Assembly: GCA_016721315.1 (NCBI GenBank)
Contig: JADKIL010000005.1
Location: 62,001 to 126,000 of the forward strand
DNA length: 64,000 nucleotides
Direction: 5' to 3'
Source of the DNA: Candidatus Villigracilis vicinus
GTDB taxonomy: Bacteria > Chloroflexota > Anaerolineae > Anaerolineales > Villigracilaceae
Shown one piece after another: positions 42,385-52,470 of the stretch (its first letter is position 1; each line of letters starts with the position of its first letter). The translations under genes and the position numbers were made by a program. The notes below the pieces were generated by a model that saw nothing but the letters and a program-made list of their open reading frames with translations, was not told where the DNA came from and searched no databases.

Positions 42385-42390
42385 ATTATA
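42385..42390 (-). promoter_or_regulatory. -10 box of the dnaG-rpoD promoter
   Basis: TATAAT on the minus strand, with an 18-nt gap to the dnaG ATG, leaving about 11 nt of leader. No RBS is obvious in that gap. Confidence 0.5.
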
Positions 42391-42469
42391 ATAGACTTGT
42401 CTATGCGAGACGGTATTACCAACTTATTTAATTCTTCTCCCCCATCAATACAACATGGACATGGATAAT

Positions 42470-42508
42470 AAAATGCAGAGCAGCTGAATACAGACTGCCC
42501 TGCATTTT
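42470..42508 (-). terminator. Terminator of the small exported protein gene
   Basis: Stem AAAATGCAGGGCAG / CTGCTCTGCATTTT on the minus strand with one mismatch and an 11-nt loop, followed by ATTATC. It lies 17 bp after the stop at 42526. Confidence 0.75.
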
Positions 42509-42525
42509 ATGAATTGAATGATCTT

Positions 42526-42786
42526 TTATTCTTCAGGATTGATCCCAACTTCAGACTCGCAGTGGCGATACTCATTGGGAATATTTTCAAATTGAGGTTG
42601 GGGAGCAGCCTGTTCGGTAAGGGTTTGCGGCTTAAGCGGGTTAACCAAATTGCCGCTTAGAACATATATCCCAAGTGAATTTTTATGTCTATCTGCCAGC
42701 ACAGAACTGGCGCTCATGAACACACCCGCAATGACCACCACACTGACCAACACGGCAAGAGTTAATCGAATCGCTAACCTGGACAT
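42526..42786 (-). CDS. Small exported or membrane-anchored protein, unknown
   Basis: 86 aa. One hydrophobic N-terminal helix (LAVLVSVVVIAGVFMSASSVLA, residues about 9-30) ends in a signal-peptidase-like VLA; the remaining 55 residues are polar with a single Cys (YRHCESE). No family is recognised. AAGGAGATG precedes the ATG, and it has its own terminator, so it is a monocistronic gene between glyS and dnaG. Confidence 0.6.
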   Translation of the reverse strand: MSRLAIRLTLAVLVSVVVIAGVFMSASSVLADRHKNSLGIYVLSGNLVNPLKPQTLTEQAAPQPQFENIPNEYRHCESEVGINPEE

Positions 42787-42933
42787 ACAATCATCTCCTT
42801 TTCAAGAAATACAGAAAAACTTTTTTACTATGCACCAATCGGTCAACGCTTCCCACTTTTATGTAATTATAACCACAATTGTCCGAATTTCAAAAAGTCT
42901 TAATCATCTTTAGGTGCCAGACAGGTCAGCGAA

Positions 42934-42962
42934 ATAAAAAGGCGGCTCGTGTGAGCCGCCTT
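42934..42962 (-). terminator. Terminator of glyS
   Basis: 10-bp stem AAGGCGGCTC/GAGCCGCCTT with loop ACAC, followed on the minus strand by TTTATTT. It lies directly after the glyS stop. Confidence 0.9.
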
Positions 42963-42967
42963 CATTT

Positions 42968-45957
<2,990 letters not shown>

Positions 45958-46039
45958 TCGATATTCGCTATTCGGAGTTGGTGTGGTGGTTGAGTAGTCC
46001 CGCATGTTTGTTGCAGGATATATTGAAACCGAGGGGGGG

Positions 46040-46045
46040 ATTATA
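46040..46045 (-). promoter_or_regulatory. -10 box of the glyS promoter
   Basis: TATAAT on minus, 82 nt before the ATG at 45957. The stretch between carries a 7-nt repeat just upstream of the ATG (45955-45990) and no T-box-like structure that I can see. Confidence 0.35.
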
Positions 46046-46105
46046 ACTGATGAATAAGTAAAATAAGAAAAAATCCAGGGAGTGGGAATGCATCCTGAAT
46101 CTAAA

Positions 46106-47512
46106 TCACGGAAGCATAGTGCTAAGATTTTCACAGTCGCTTCGAGTTTGATCAGTACAAACTTCTACCTTAACAATGTAAGGGCTAGCTTGAGCACAAG
46201 ATGCACAACGCGTATCAAGATTAAAAATCATAGACGAAGAAGAAACTATCTTCCAACCAGAATCGTAGTCTGGCCCACCATCAAAATCAAAACTATTTGG
46301 GTCGGCTCCCAATGGTTGTTTGCCATCAATCCATGCTCCTTTCCAAACCAACCATCTAATTTGGCACCCCATACCGCATGGTGGATTTAAAACAAACAAA
46401 CTATATTCAGAGCCTCCTAAACCATCACGTTGCAAGGAAAAAGGAGGTGAAGTTGGTGTGCTAGTTGGTGGTAGCAATGGTGTAAGTGTAATTGTAGGAT
46501 ATTGGGTGACAATTTCTGTAAGAGTTACAACATCCGTTGGTGTAAAAACAACTGTAGCCGTTGAAGTCAAGGTTGACAATGGCATTGATGTCAACGTTCC
46601 TTCCGCATTTAAATGGAGTTGTGTCAACACAATACTGCTTGTCGGGGCTTGGTTGAGGAGTAAACTTTTATTACTCCTCAACAACAAACTTACAATGACA
46701 ATTAAACTCGTAATTCCAACTGTTATTAATAAACGAAGGTTTGCTTGAGTTCTTAATCGCAAACCAGGCATGATATTAGATATGCCAAAAATTGTTTTTT
46801 TAAGTAGTTTCTGTCTTTTTATTTTCCTGTCGATTCTATCCTGAGTAGCTTTCTCTGCCTTTAGGCGTGCTTTTTCAGCAGCCTCTTTCTCAGCTTTTTC
46901 CCGATCGGCTCTCTCTGCCGCCTGACGATCTGCTTTTTCTTTGGCAATCCGTTTTTGTTCTTCTTCCTTTGCTTTTAGGCGTGCTTGCTCAGCAGCTTTT
47001 TTTTCTGCCGCTTCACGGTCCGCTTTCTCTTTAGCAATCCGCTGTCGTTCTTTTTCCTCTGCTTTTTCAGCAGCTTCCTTCTCAGCTTTTTCCCGAGCTG
47101 CTTTCTCTGACGCCTGACGGTCTGCCTTTTCTTTGGCAATTCGCTGTTGTTCTTCTTCCTCTGCTTTTAGGCGTGCTTGCTCAGCGGCTTCGCGCTCAAG
47201 ATAATTAATTCCTAAAGCTCGTAAAATTTCTTTATAGTTCTGTTGATATTTATTATTTTGGACATTAATAAAATTAAGGGTATGAAACCCCAAAGGAATT
47301 TCGCACGGTCGAAATAATAATGGGACAATCTTTTTTCTTAAGTTCCTAGCGAATAAAATTTCTTCTTCCACCCATGTCGATTCAACTGAGTCGGGAGATA
47401 AAACCACCACAACATATTGACTCCCCTTAATAGCCTTTTCAATTTCCTTACTCCAACGGGTGCCGCCTTCCAATCCCGAAAGATCATACCATGCATCAAG
47501 GTCAGCAATTTT
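46106..47512 (-). pseudogene. Decapitated TIR-coiled coil-membrane protein
   Basis: The frame is open from 47512 (just after TGA at 47515-47513) with no proper start. It begins inside a TIR domain (KIADLDAWYDLSGLEGGTRW, then KGSQYVVVVLSPDSVES with TWVEEE supplying the conserved Glu), so about 30 N-terminal residues are missing. Then comes a long charged coiled coil of Ala/Glu/Lys repeats (about residues 110-240), one membrane helix (LLITVGITSLIVIVSLLL), a Thr/Pro/Ser stalk and an outer C-terminal domain with several Cys (NPPCGMGCQ, RCASCAQAS). The promoter box at 47690 is kept. AT-rich compared with neighbours. Confidence 0.7.
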
Positions 47513-47689
47513 TCAAGTCAACCACAAGTTGCTTGATAAAAGCTATATCTTTCGAGAATAAGAAATAAAGACTTGTGACATTAGGTTTTAGGATCTAACA
47601 CCAAAATTACAGCCTAACTTAAGACTTTGTTAGTAAACAACACTTTAAAAGGAGAATTTGCTTTGAGCTCCCAAGAGGGCAACTTTTTA

Positions 47690-47695
47690 ATTATA
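47690..47695 (-). promoter_or_regulatory. TIR-cluster promoter box (copy 1)
   Basis: GTCGTATAATT on minus. The same box is found before the TIR fragments at 47906 and 50097 and the TIR gene at 52392. The 178 bp from here to the open frame at 47512 hold nothing coding; the TIR N-terminus seems deleted. Confidence 0.5.
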
Positions 47696-47696
47696 C

Positions 47697-47883
47697 GACA
47701 TTACCTACCGTAAAGGGTGGTAAATCCCCAGTTTCCATCCTTGCCCAGGGAGGAGGTTTTCTTTCTTTATACAGCCAAGCGTCCATACCATCGTTGGTTA
47801 GGCGCGTGTACAGTGCGCGGACAGCGTCACGGTCCGCGTGGGCATGGCAGAGGAAAACTTTGAGGGAGCGTTTGGGTTGGGTC
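47697..47883 (-). pseudogene. TIR-domain N-terminal fragment
   Basis: Encodes KRSLKVFLCHAHADRDAVRA and YTRLTNDGMDAWLYKE, the first half of a TIR domain. After that the frame shifts: LLPGQ-type text is found in another frame (NLLPGQGWKLG) and stops. It is a remnant of a full TIR gene. The segment 47796-47873 is a diverged copy of the direct repeats at 49853 and 49988. Confidence 0.75.
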
Positions 47884-47905
47884 GTGATTTGTCCACGCTG
47901 GGGCA

Positions 47906-47911
47906 ATTATA
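47906..47911 (-). promoter_or_regulatory. TIR-cluster promoter box (copy 2)
   Basis: CGTCGTATAATTG on minus followed by CCCCAGCGTGGACAAA, closely matching the region at 50097. Confidence 0.5.
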
Positions 47912-47918
47912 CGACGAT

Positions 47919-47946
47919 GTAGGGGCGACTCGCGAGTCGCCCCTAC
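47919..47946. repeat. 28-bp GTAG palindrome (REP-like)
   Basis: GTAGGGGCGACTCG plus its exact reverse complement; identical to the copy in glyS (44275-44302). It abuts the 16-bp tandem array and lies 61 bp beyond the end of the RAYT gene. GTAG at the foot of the stem is the tetranucleotide recognised by known RAYTs. Confidence 0.88.
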
Positions 47947-48010
47947 ATCCGGTTGCCCCTACATCCGGTTGCCCCTACATCCGGTTGCCCCTACATCCGG
48001 TCGCCCCTAC
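47947..48010. repeat. Tandem 16-bp repeat, four units
   Basis: ATCCGGTTGCCCCTAC repeated four times, the last with one change (GGTCG). Each unit ends in the GCCCCTAC half of the neighbouring palindrome, and the RAYT stop codon (48007-48009) falls in the last unit. Confidence 0.92.
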
Positions 48011-48531
48011 GGGTTACGAATATTATTCGGGTTTTCATCGTCATCATTCCAACGTAAGGGATTGGTTTCAATGTATTTGGTGATATTGTCCATTTCGCGT
48101 TCGTTGCGGATGATGTGTTCGTAATAATTGCGCTGCCAAACGGGGATTCCATCTGTGCGGCGTAATAAATTGATATGTTTTGACGAAACGGTTTTGAATG
48201 CACCGATCAGCCCGCCCAATGGTTTGATGGGCGTCGTAGGGGCGGGTCGCGACCCGCCCCTACTGTCAATTACCAATATCCCATGAAAATGATTCGGCAT
48301 CACAATCCATTCGCCTAATTCAACATAATCATATTGGGTTTCCAACCATTCCCATTTTTCAGCAATGGTTTTTCCATAATCATTCAATACCATCCCCCCA
48401 TCCACCATCTCGCCAAACAGACATTCCCGCTGCCAGGCAACGATGGTCACGAAATATGCGCCTGCCTGTGAATAATCGTATCCCTTCAATCGGATACTTC
48501 TACGATGGTGTTTTTGCGGATCAAATTTCAT
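48007..48531 (-). CDS. REP-associated tyrosine transposase (RAYT, Y1/HUH family)
   Basis: 174 aa from ATG 48531. It has the family layout: HHRRSIRLKGYDYSQAGAYF, the HUH motif in MPNHFHGILVI, and a late helix with the catalytic Tyr in WQRNYYEHIIRNE followed by YIETNPLRW. RAYTs bind and cut REP hairpins with a GTAG foot. Inside the gene, at 48236-48263, sits another 28-bp GTAG palindrome, translated as RGGSRPAPT between ID and TPIKPLGGLIG. The tandem REP-arm array lies at its 3' end. TATAAT is 29 nt upstream of the start. Confidence 0.9.
   Translation of the reverse strand: MKFDPQKHHRRSIRLKGYDYSQAGAYFVTIVAWQRECLFGEMVDGGMVLNDYGKTIAEKWEWLETQYDYVELGEWIVMPNHFHGILVIDSRGGSRPAPTTPIKPLGGLIGAFKTVSSKHINLLRRTDGIPVWQRNYYEHIIRNEREMDNITKYIETNPLRWNDDDENPNNIRNP
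48236..48263. repeat. 28-bp GTAG palindrome inside the RAYT gene
   Basis: GTAGGGGCGGGTCG plus its exact reverse complement. It has the same foot and length as the palindrome at 47919 with a different inner stem. Confidence 0.88.
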
Positions 48532-48560
48532 TTGGAGGTTTCCCACTTTGAATTAGCGCG

Positions 48561-48566
48561 ATTATA
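48561..48566 (-). promoter_or_regulatory. -10 box of the RAYT gene
   Basis: TTGTATAATCG on the minus strand, upstream of ATG 48531. No clear -35. Confidence 0.4.
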
Positions 48567-48642
48567 CAACCGAAAAGAAGCAAAGCCATAAATTTTAGGC
48601 GGCGAATCGGGTCCCGGCGCACGTCCGCTCGCCCCGGCATGG

Positions 48643-48792
48643 GTTGTGGACATTCGGAATCAATGCCTGAGAGCGAAAGTCCCATTTTTCTTCAAGCAAT
48701 GGGGCGGCGTTCAAAAGAAGAGAGCAGGAAGATTACTGGAAGGCAGAACATGGGATGAAATGCCAAAAGGATTTAGTTTAGCGAGTGCATAG
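48643..48792 (+). pseudogene. C-terminal remnant of a DUF5131 (phage Gp37/Gp68-like) protein
   Basis: A 49-codon frame ending in TAG 48790-48792 encodes [20 protein letters not shown] followed by GGVQKKRAG and GRTWDEMP, the typical end of DUF5131 proteins often found in phages. The upstream part (48600-48642) is in frame but no longer looks like the family, and there is no start. It is followed by a hairpin terminator, a leftover of the original gene end. Confidence 0.75.
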
Positions 48793-48797
48793 AAAAG

Positions 48798-48830
48798 AGC
48801 CAGTCCGCTAGTGGGATGGCTGTTTTTTTA
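48798..48830 (+). terminator. Terminator after the DUF5131 remnant
   Basis: Imperfect stem AGCCAGTCC/GGGATGGCT with a short loop and then seven T. Confidence 0.65.
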
Positions 48831-48891
48831 CTTTAATTTGGTCTAGTAAATCTAGGTTCTACTTGAGAGTTTGCACTCACACTCTTTATGT

Positions 48892-49946
48892 TTACTGAAT
48901 AATTTCAATGTGATAACAAGGAACATCATATGTATAAGCGTATTTATCGCTAGGAAGTCCAAGTGGAATTAGATAAACATTTAATTGAGCATTCATCTTT
49001 TCATCCCATACTATCCAACAAACATCCTCACTATAACCCAGACTAAAAAAAGTACCTACCATCCCTTTTTCAACAATGTTATATGTACTTATTGCGCGAA
49101 CTCGCATATCTGGCTGAAGCAACGGCTTAATATATTCTCCATAATCTTCATCAGAAAAAATCCCCGTGATTTATAAGTTAAGGCCAATGTTGGCATTTGG
49201 GTTTTACTTGGCTCACCCGTTTTAGTATCAGTTGAAGTCGATACAACTTGAGTTTTAGCAGGTTCAAAAATCGCTCCTCCTTGAAAGAAGAGCACCGAAG
49301 CTAAAACTATAGCAAAAAGAACAAAAACACCCCAGAACATCAGAGCGTTATTTTCCAAAAATTTTCTAAGTGTAAATTTCTGTTTTGGCTTATTAACTAC
49401 ATTATCAAGTTCATTGAATTCAATTTGTGCATTCGTTTGAGACTTTGTTTTAATTTTTGGAGCTTGATGAGAAGATGAAATATTTGGCAGCCAACTCTTC
49501 TTTGTTTGTAGAGTCGCCCCAATCCTGTCCGCCCGTTTTCCGAAATGCCCGCATGAGCATTTCATACCCATCGTTTTCAAATAAATCCACCCAATGCCAT
49601 TTTCTCAGGCTTTCAAGGTTTTCACATTCCTCCAACCTCGCTGGGATGATAAAAATCTCGCCCTCGGGCTTTTCCATGGCGGTATCGAGGGCAAGGCGTA
49701 CTTCCTTTTGTCGGAAGCCTGCTTGATTGAATTGTTTTGAAAGACAAACCACCACCACGTCCGCTGCGCGCACGGCTTTGCGAATTTCCAGTTCCCAATC
49801 CTGCCCTGGGAGGAGTTTTGCTTTGTCCAGCCATGCATCCACACCGTCATTCGTCAGGCGTGTGTACAGTGCGCGGACAGCGTCACGGTCCGCGTGGGCA
49901 TGGCAGAGGAAGACTTTCAGGGGCGTTTTTGGTCAGCGGACTTCAT
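48892..49946 (-). pseudogene. TIR-transmembrane protein with three homopolymer frameshifts
   Basis: Joining three frames gives a 351-aa protein from ATG 49946. Part 1 is a TIR domain: LKVFLCHAHADRDAVRALY, DAWLDKAKLLPGQDWELEI, ADVVVVCLSKQFNQ with Glu in RQKEVRLAL. Part 2 is a linker and membrane helix (ALMFWGVFVLFAIVLASVLFF). Part 3 is an outer domain (DYGEYIKPLLQPDMRVRAIS through VCWIVWDEKM to the end). Breaks: C4 for C5 at 49920-49923, A4 for A3 at 49536-49539, A3 for A4 at 49170-49172; correcting all three gives a clean length. Decay and consensus error are both possible. Confidence 0.75.
49853..49928. repeat. TIR N-terminus direct repeat, copy A
   Basis: 76 bp identical to 49988-50064 apart from one missing G in the run at 49920-49923. 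It encodes the KVFLCHAHADRDAVRALYTR part of the TIR fold. Confidence 0.9.
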
Positions 49947-49953
49947 AACGGAT

Positions 49954-50076
49954 TCACGGATAGAAACGGACTTGGCTCATGACGTTGGTCAGGCGTGTGT
50001 ACAGTGCGCGGACAGCGTCACGGTCCGCGTGGGCATGGCAGAGGAAGACTTTCAGGGGGCGTTTGGGTTGGTTCAT
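49954..50076 (-). pseudogene. 40-codon TIR N-terminal fragment
   Basis: ATG 50076 to TGA 49954. It encodes MNQPKRPLKVFLCHAHADRD and AVRALYTRLTN, then runs into unrelated residues and stops. It keeps the promoter box at 50097 and lies directly upstream of the frameshifted TIR gene. The segment 49988-50064 is the second copy of the direct repeat. Confidence 0.75.
49988..50064. repeat. TIR N-terminus direct repeat, copy B
   Basis: 77 bp; pair of the copy at 49853-49928. A third, diverged copy is at 47796-47873. Confidence 0.9.
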
Positions 50077-50096
50077 GTTTTGTCCGCGATGGGGTA

Positions 50097-50102
50097 ATTA
50101 TA
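50097..50102 (-). promoter_or_regulatory. TIR-cluster promoter box (copy 3)
   Basis: CGTCGTATAATTACCCC on the minus strand, 21 nt before ATG 50076; shared with 47690, 47906 and 52392. Confidence 0.5.
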
Positions 50103-50187
50103 CGACGGGAACGTATAACAACTCAACAATTCCCCCATTTTTACCCTTTTCTCAAAATTGCAAAAAGCCAAATGAAGAGGCAAGAAA

Positions 50188-51777
50188 TTATGGAACAGAC
50201 ATTACACAACGAAACCCATAATTTGAGCCCGCATTGATAGGGTGGAGCCGAGAACGATCAGAGGCACGCAGATAGATATCGCTTCCATTAAATGCACCAC
50301 CACGCAACATGCGATATTGCCCTGACGTAGGTCCTAAAGGGTTAGAAGATGGGGAGTCTACATAGTAATTTAAGTCATACCAATCCGCAACCCATTCATA
50401 GACATTACCCGCCATATCATAAATGCCATAAGGGCTTTTTCCATCTTCGTAACTGCCCACTTCTGTGGTATCTCCAACACAATAATTCCCATCCCAGAAA
50501 TTAGCAATAGTACAACTTATACCTTCCCCCCATGGATAGGTGCGTCCGTCTGTACCACGAGCAGCTTTCTCCCATTGGGCTTCAGTAGGGAGGCTTGCTC
50601 CACGCCACGCACAATAGTTATTAGCTTGATTCCAATCCACATTAATAACAGGAAAATTATCGTATAGTGATTTACCATAATAATTGGAATGTGTATAAGA
50701 AGATGTTTGTTGTGGCGGAGTACAAACACCCACAACTACACATTCTTGATATTTTGCATTGGTCACTTCATAAATGTCCATATAGAAGGCATCTAGGTAA
50801 ACTTGATGAATTGGGCTTTCGTCATCTTTGTCGCTTCCCATCGTGAATTCACCTGCTGGCACGAGGTTTAGTACAATGCCTTTCAGGTCTGTGATTTGAG
50901 TTGGTAATGGCTCTGGGGTCTGAGTTCTTGTCGCAGTTGGTTCAGATGTTATGATTGCTGTAAAAGACGAAGGGATAAAAGTGAAAGTTGGGGCTGCCTC
51001 CTGAGAAGCAGTCTCATCAGGTGTTGCATTTCCAATGGTTGAATCTGCTTTTGGAAGGCTTTGTATGCCAATAACTGCCAAAATGGCAACAACACTAATA
51101 AAACCTACCATTCTTAAGTAGGGTTTTGAAAGAGCCTCTTTTAGTGAAGCTACTTGAACATTTCGGCTCTGTAATCTTTCTTGTTTAGCTTTTTCAGCAG
51201 CATCACGCCTTGCTTTATCAACAACTTCTTTTTCTGCTTTTTCGCGAGCAACCTTCTCCGCTATTTCGCGGTCAGCCTTCTCTTTGGCTATTCGTTGCCG
51301 TTCATCTTCTTCTGCCTTCAAACGTAACTTTTCAGCTGTCTCTTTTTCTTCCTTTTCACGAGTAGCTTTTTCTGCCGCATCACGTTCTACTTTCTCTCTC
51401 GTAATCCGTTTTTGCTCTTCCTCTATTTTTAGACGTTCTTTTTCAGCAGCTTCTTTTTCCGTTTTTTCACGAGCAACCCTCTCAGCAGCTTCAAGTTCTG
51501 CCTTTTGTTTGGCAATCTTTCGCTGTTCTTCTTCCTCTGCTTTGAGGCGCGCTTGTTCGGCAGCCTCTTTCTCTGCCTTTTCCTGAGCTACTCTTTCCGC
51601 CGCTTCGCGTTCTTGTTGTTCTTTACGAAGCCTTTCTTCCTCTTCTACTTTCAGTTTCTGTTCATATCGTAGTTTCAGTGAAGCAACAAGCGCTATATAA
51701 GAATCATCTTTTTTATCATCAAAATAATCCACCCATTGATAAAAGCGTAATCCGCGCGGGACTTCACATTCATCCAA
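50188..51777 (-). CDS. Coiled coil-transmembrane-formylglycine-generating-enzyme-like protein, missing most of its TIR
   Basis: 529 codons; the first possible start is TTG 51777 and lies inside a TIR-family end (DECEVPRGLRFYQWVDYF). Then a long Lys/Glu/Ala coiled coil (residues about 38-205), a membrane helix (MVGFISVVAILAVIGIQSL, about 223-241), a Thr/Pro-rich stalk and an FGE-sulfatase (SUMF1/PvdO-type) domain: VPAGEFTMGSDKDDESPIHQ, FYMDIYEVTNAKYQ, SLPTEAQWEKAARG, GNVYEWVADW, MLRGGAFNG and GFRCV at the end. The true gene probably began with a TIR; its middle is frameshifted at 51778-51925. The FGE fold in such settings may bind ligands rather than make formylglycine. Confidence 0.8.
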   Translation of the reverse strand: MDECEVPRGLRFYQWVDYFDDKKDDSYIALVASLKLRYEQKLKVEEEERLRKEQQEREAAERVAQEKAEKEAAEQARLKAEEEEQRKIAKQKAELEAAERVAREKTEKEAAEKERLKIEEEQKRITREKVERDAAEKATREKEEKETAEKLRLKAEEDERQRIAKEKADREIAEKVAREKAEKEVVDKARRDAAEKAKQERLQSRNVQVASLKEALSKPYLRMVGFISVVAILAVIGIQSLPKADSTIGNATPDETASQEAAPTFTFIPSSFTAIITSEPTATRTQTPEPLPTQITDLKGIVLNLVPAGEFTMGSDKDDESPIHQVYLDAFYMDIYEVTNAKYQECVVVGVCTPPQQTSSYTHSNYYGKSLYDNFPVINVDWNQANNYCAWRGASLPTEAQWEKAARGTDGRTYPWGEGISCTIANFWDGNYCVGDTTEVGSYEDGKSPYGIYDMAGNVYEWVADWYDLNYYVDSPSSNPLGPTSGQYRMLRGGAFNGSDIYLRASDRSRLHPINAGSNYGFRCVMSVP

Positions 51778-51925
51778 GCGTAATGGAATTAGAAAAATAG
51801 CATCTTCGGGTTTTCGAGCGCAATCTCGCGAGCATAACGCAGTTCTTTTGAACGTGTCCCTCCTTGCTTACAGAATGATTGGAAAGACAGATAATTACAA
51901 CATCGGCATTTTCAACCGCTTCTCT
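51778..51925 (-). pseudogene. Frameshifted second-half TIR joined to the gene below
   Basis: Reads ENADVVIICLSNHSVSKEGH in one frame, then LRYAREIALE and AIFLIPLRL in others. Compared with the intact paralogue next door there is a 2-base insertion near 51914, a 1-base deletion near 51846 and one near 51812. The join to the upstream gene is at a KIEE-coding stretch that both copies share, suggesting recombination or tandem duplication. Confidence 0.7.
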
Positions 51926-52371
51926 TCGATCTTTATTTTTTGCTCATATCGGTATTCAAGAGAAGTAACCAATGCTTTGTACGACGAATCCTTGCTCTCT
52001 CCAAAATAATCCACCCATTGATAAAAACGTAACCCTCGCGGGACTTCGCATTCCTCCAAGCGCAGCGGGATCAAGAAAATGGCATCTTCAGGTTTTTCAA
52101 GTGCGATTTCTCTCGCGTAACGCAACTCCTTCTGAACATGTCCCTCTTTGCTGACGGAGTGATTGGAAAGACAGATAATAACGACATCCGCTTCTTCCAC
52201 AGCTTCTTCGATCTTTACCCGCCAATCCTGTCCGGGCAAAAGATTCTTTTCATCCCGCCAGATATCGATCCAGCCCTCGCCCATTAGCTGACGCGATAGT
52301 TCTCTCACAAGAGACCTATCTTGTGAGGCATAAGAAAGGAAGACTTTTAGAGGGCGTTTGTCAATAGGCAT
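51895..52371 (-). CDS. TIR-domain protein (soluble, intact TIR)
   Basis: 158 aa. A complete bacterial TIR: LKVFLSYASQDRSLVRELSR (strand A and helix A), WIDIWRDEKNLLPGQDWRVK (BB region), EADVVIICLSNHSVSKEGHV with Glu in QKELRYA at the position of the NADase catalytic Glu, and FLIPLRLEECEVP. After YRYEQKIKIEEK the frame leaves its original course and stops, so a coiled coil and membrane part have probably been lost or lie in the next frame. TIRs of this type cleave NAD+ or act as adaptors in antiphage defence. TATAAT is 21 nt upstream. Confidence 0.8.
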   Translation of the reverse strand: MPIDKRPLKVFLSYASQDRSLVRELSRQLMGEGWIDIWRDEKNLLPGQDWRVKIEEAVEEADVVIICLSNHSVSKEGHVQKELRYAREIALEKPEDAIFLIPLRLEECEVPRGLRFYQWVDYFGESKDSSYKALVTSLEYRYEQKIKIEEKRLKMPML

Positions 52372-52391
52372 AGATTATCCACAATAATGTG

Positions 52392-52397
52392 ATTATA
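52392..52397 (-). promoter_or_regulatory. TIR-cluster promoter box (copy 4)
   Basis: CGTCGTATAATCAC on the minus strand, 20 nt before ATG 52371. A partial REP-like GTAGGAGCGAC lies next to it. Confidence 0.5.
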
Positions 52398-52470
52398 CGA
52401 CGATGTAGGAGCGACATGCCCATATCATTGAATCCCAAAATCCCATAAAAATGGGATATCCACCCCATAA

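Noticed and set aside
46046..46105. Possible T-box or other riboswitch upstream of glyS
   Set aside because: The region before the start is short, repeat-filled and shows no T-box sequence or specifier stem.
47947..48010. Short tandem repeats that might suggest a CRISPR array
   Set aside because: The 16-bp units are directly adjacent without spacers and match the arm of the neighbouring palindrome; no cas genes are near.
47838..48083. Plus-strand open frame translating the palindrome and tandem repeats
   Set aside because: Its sequence comes from repeats and from the reverse of TIR and RAYT coding DNA; no protein character.
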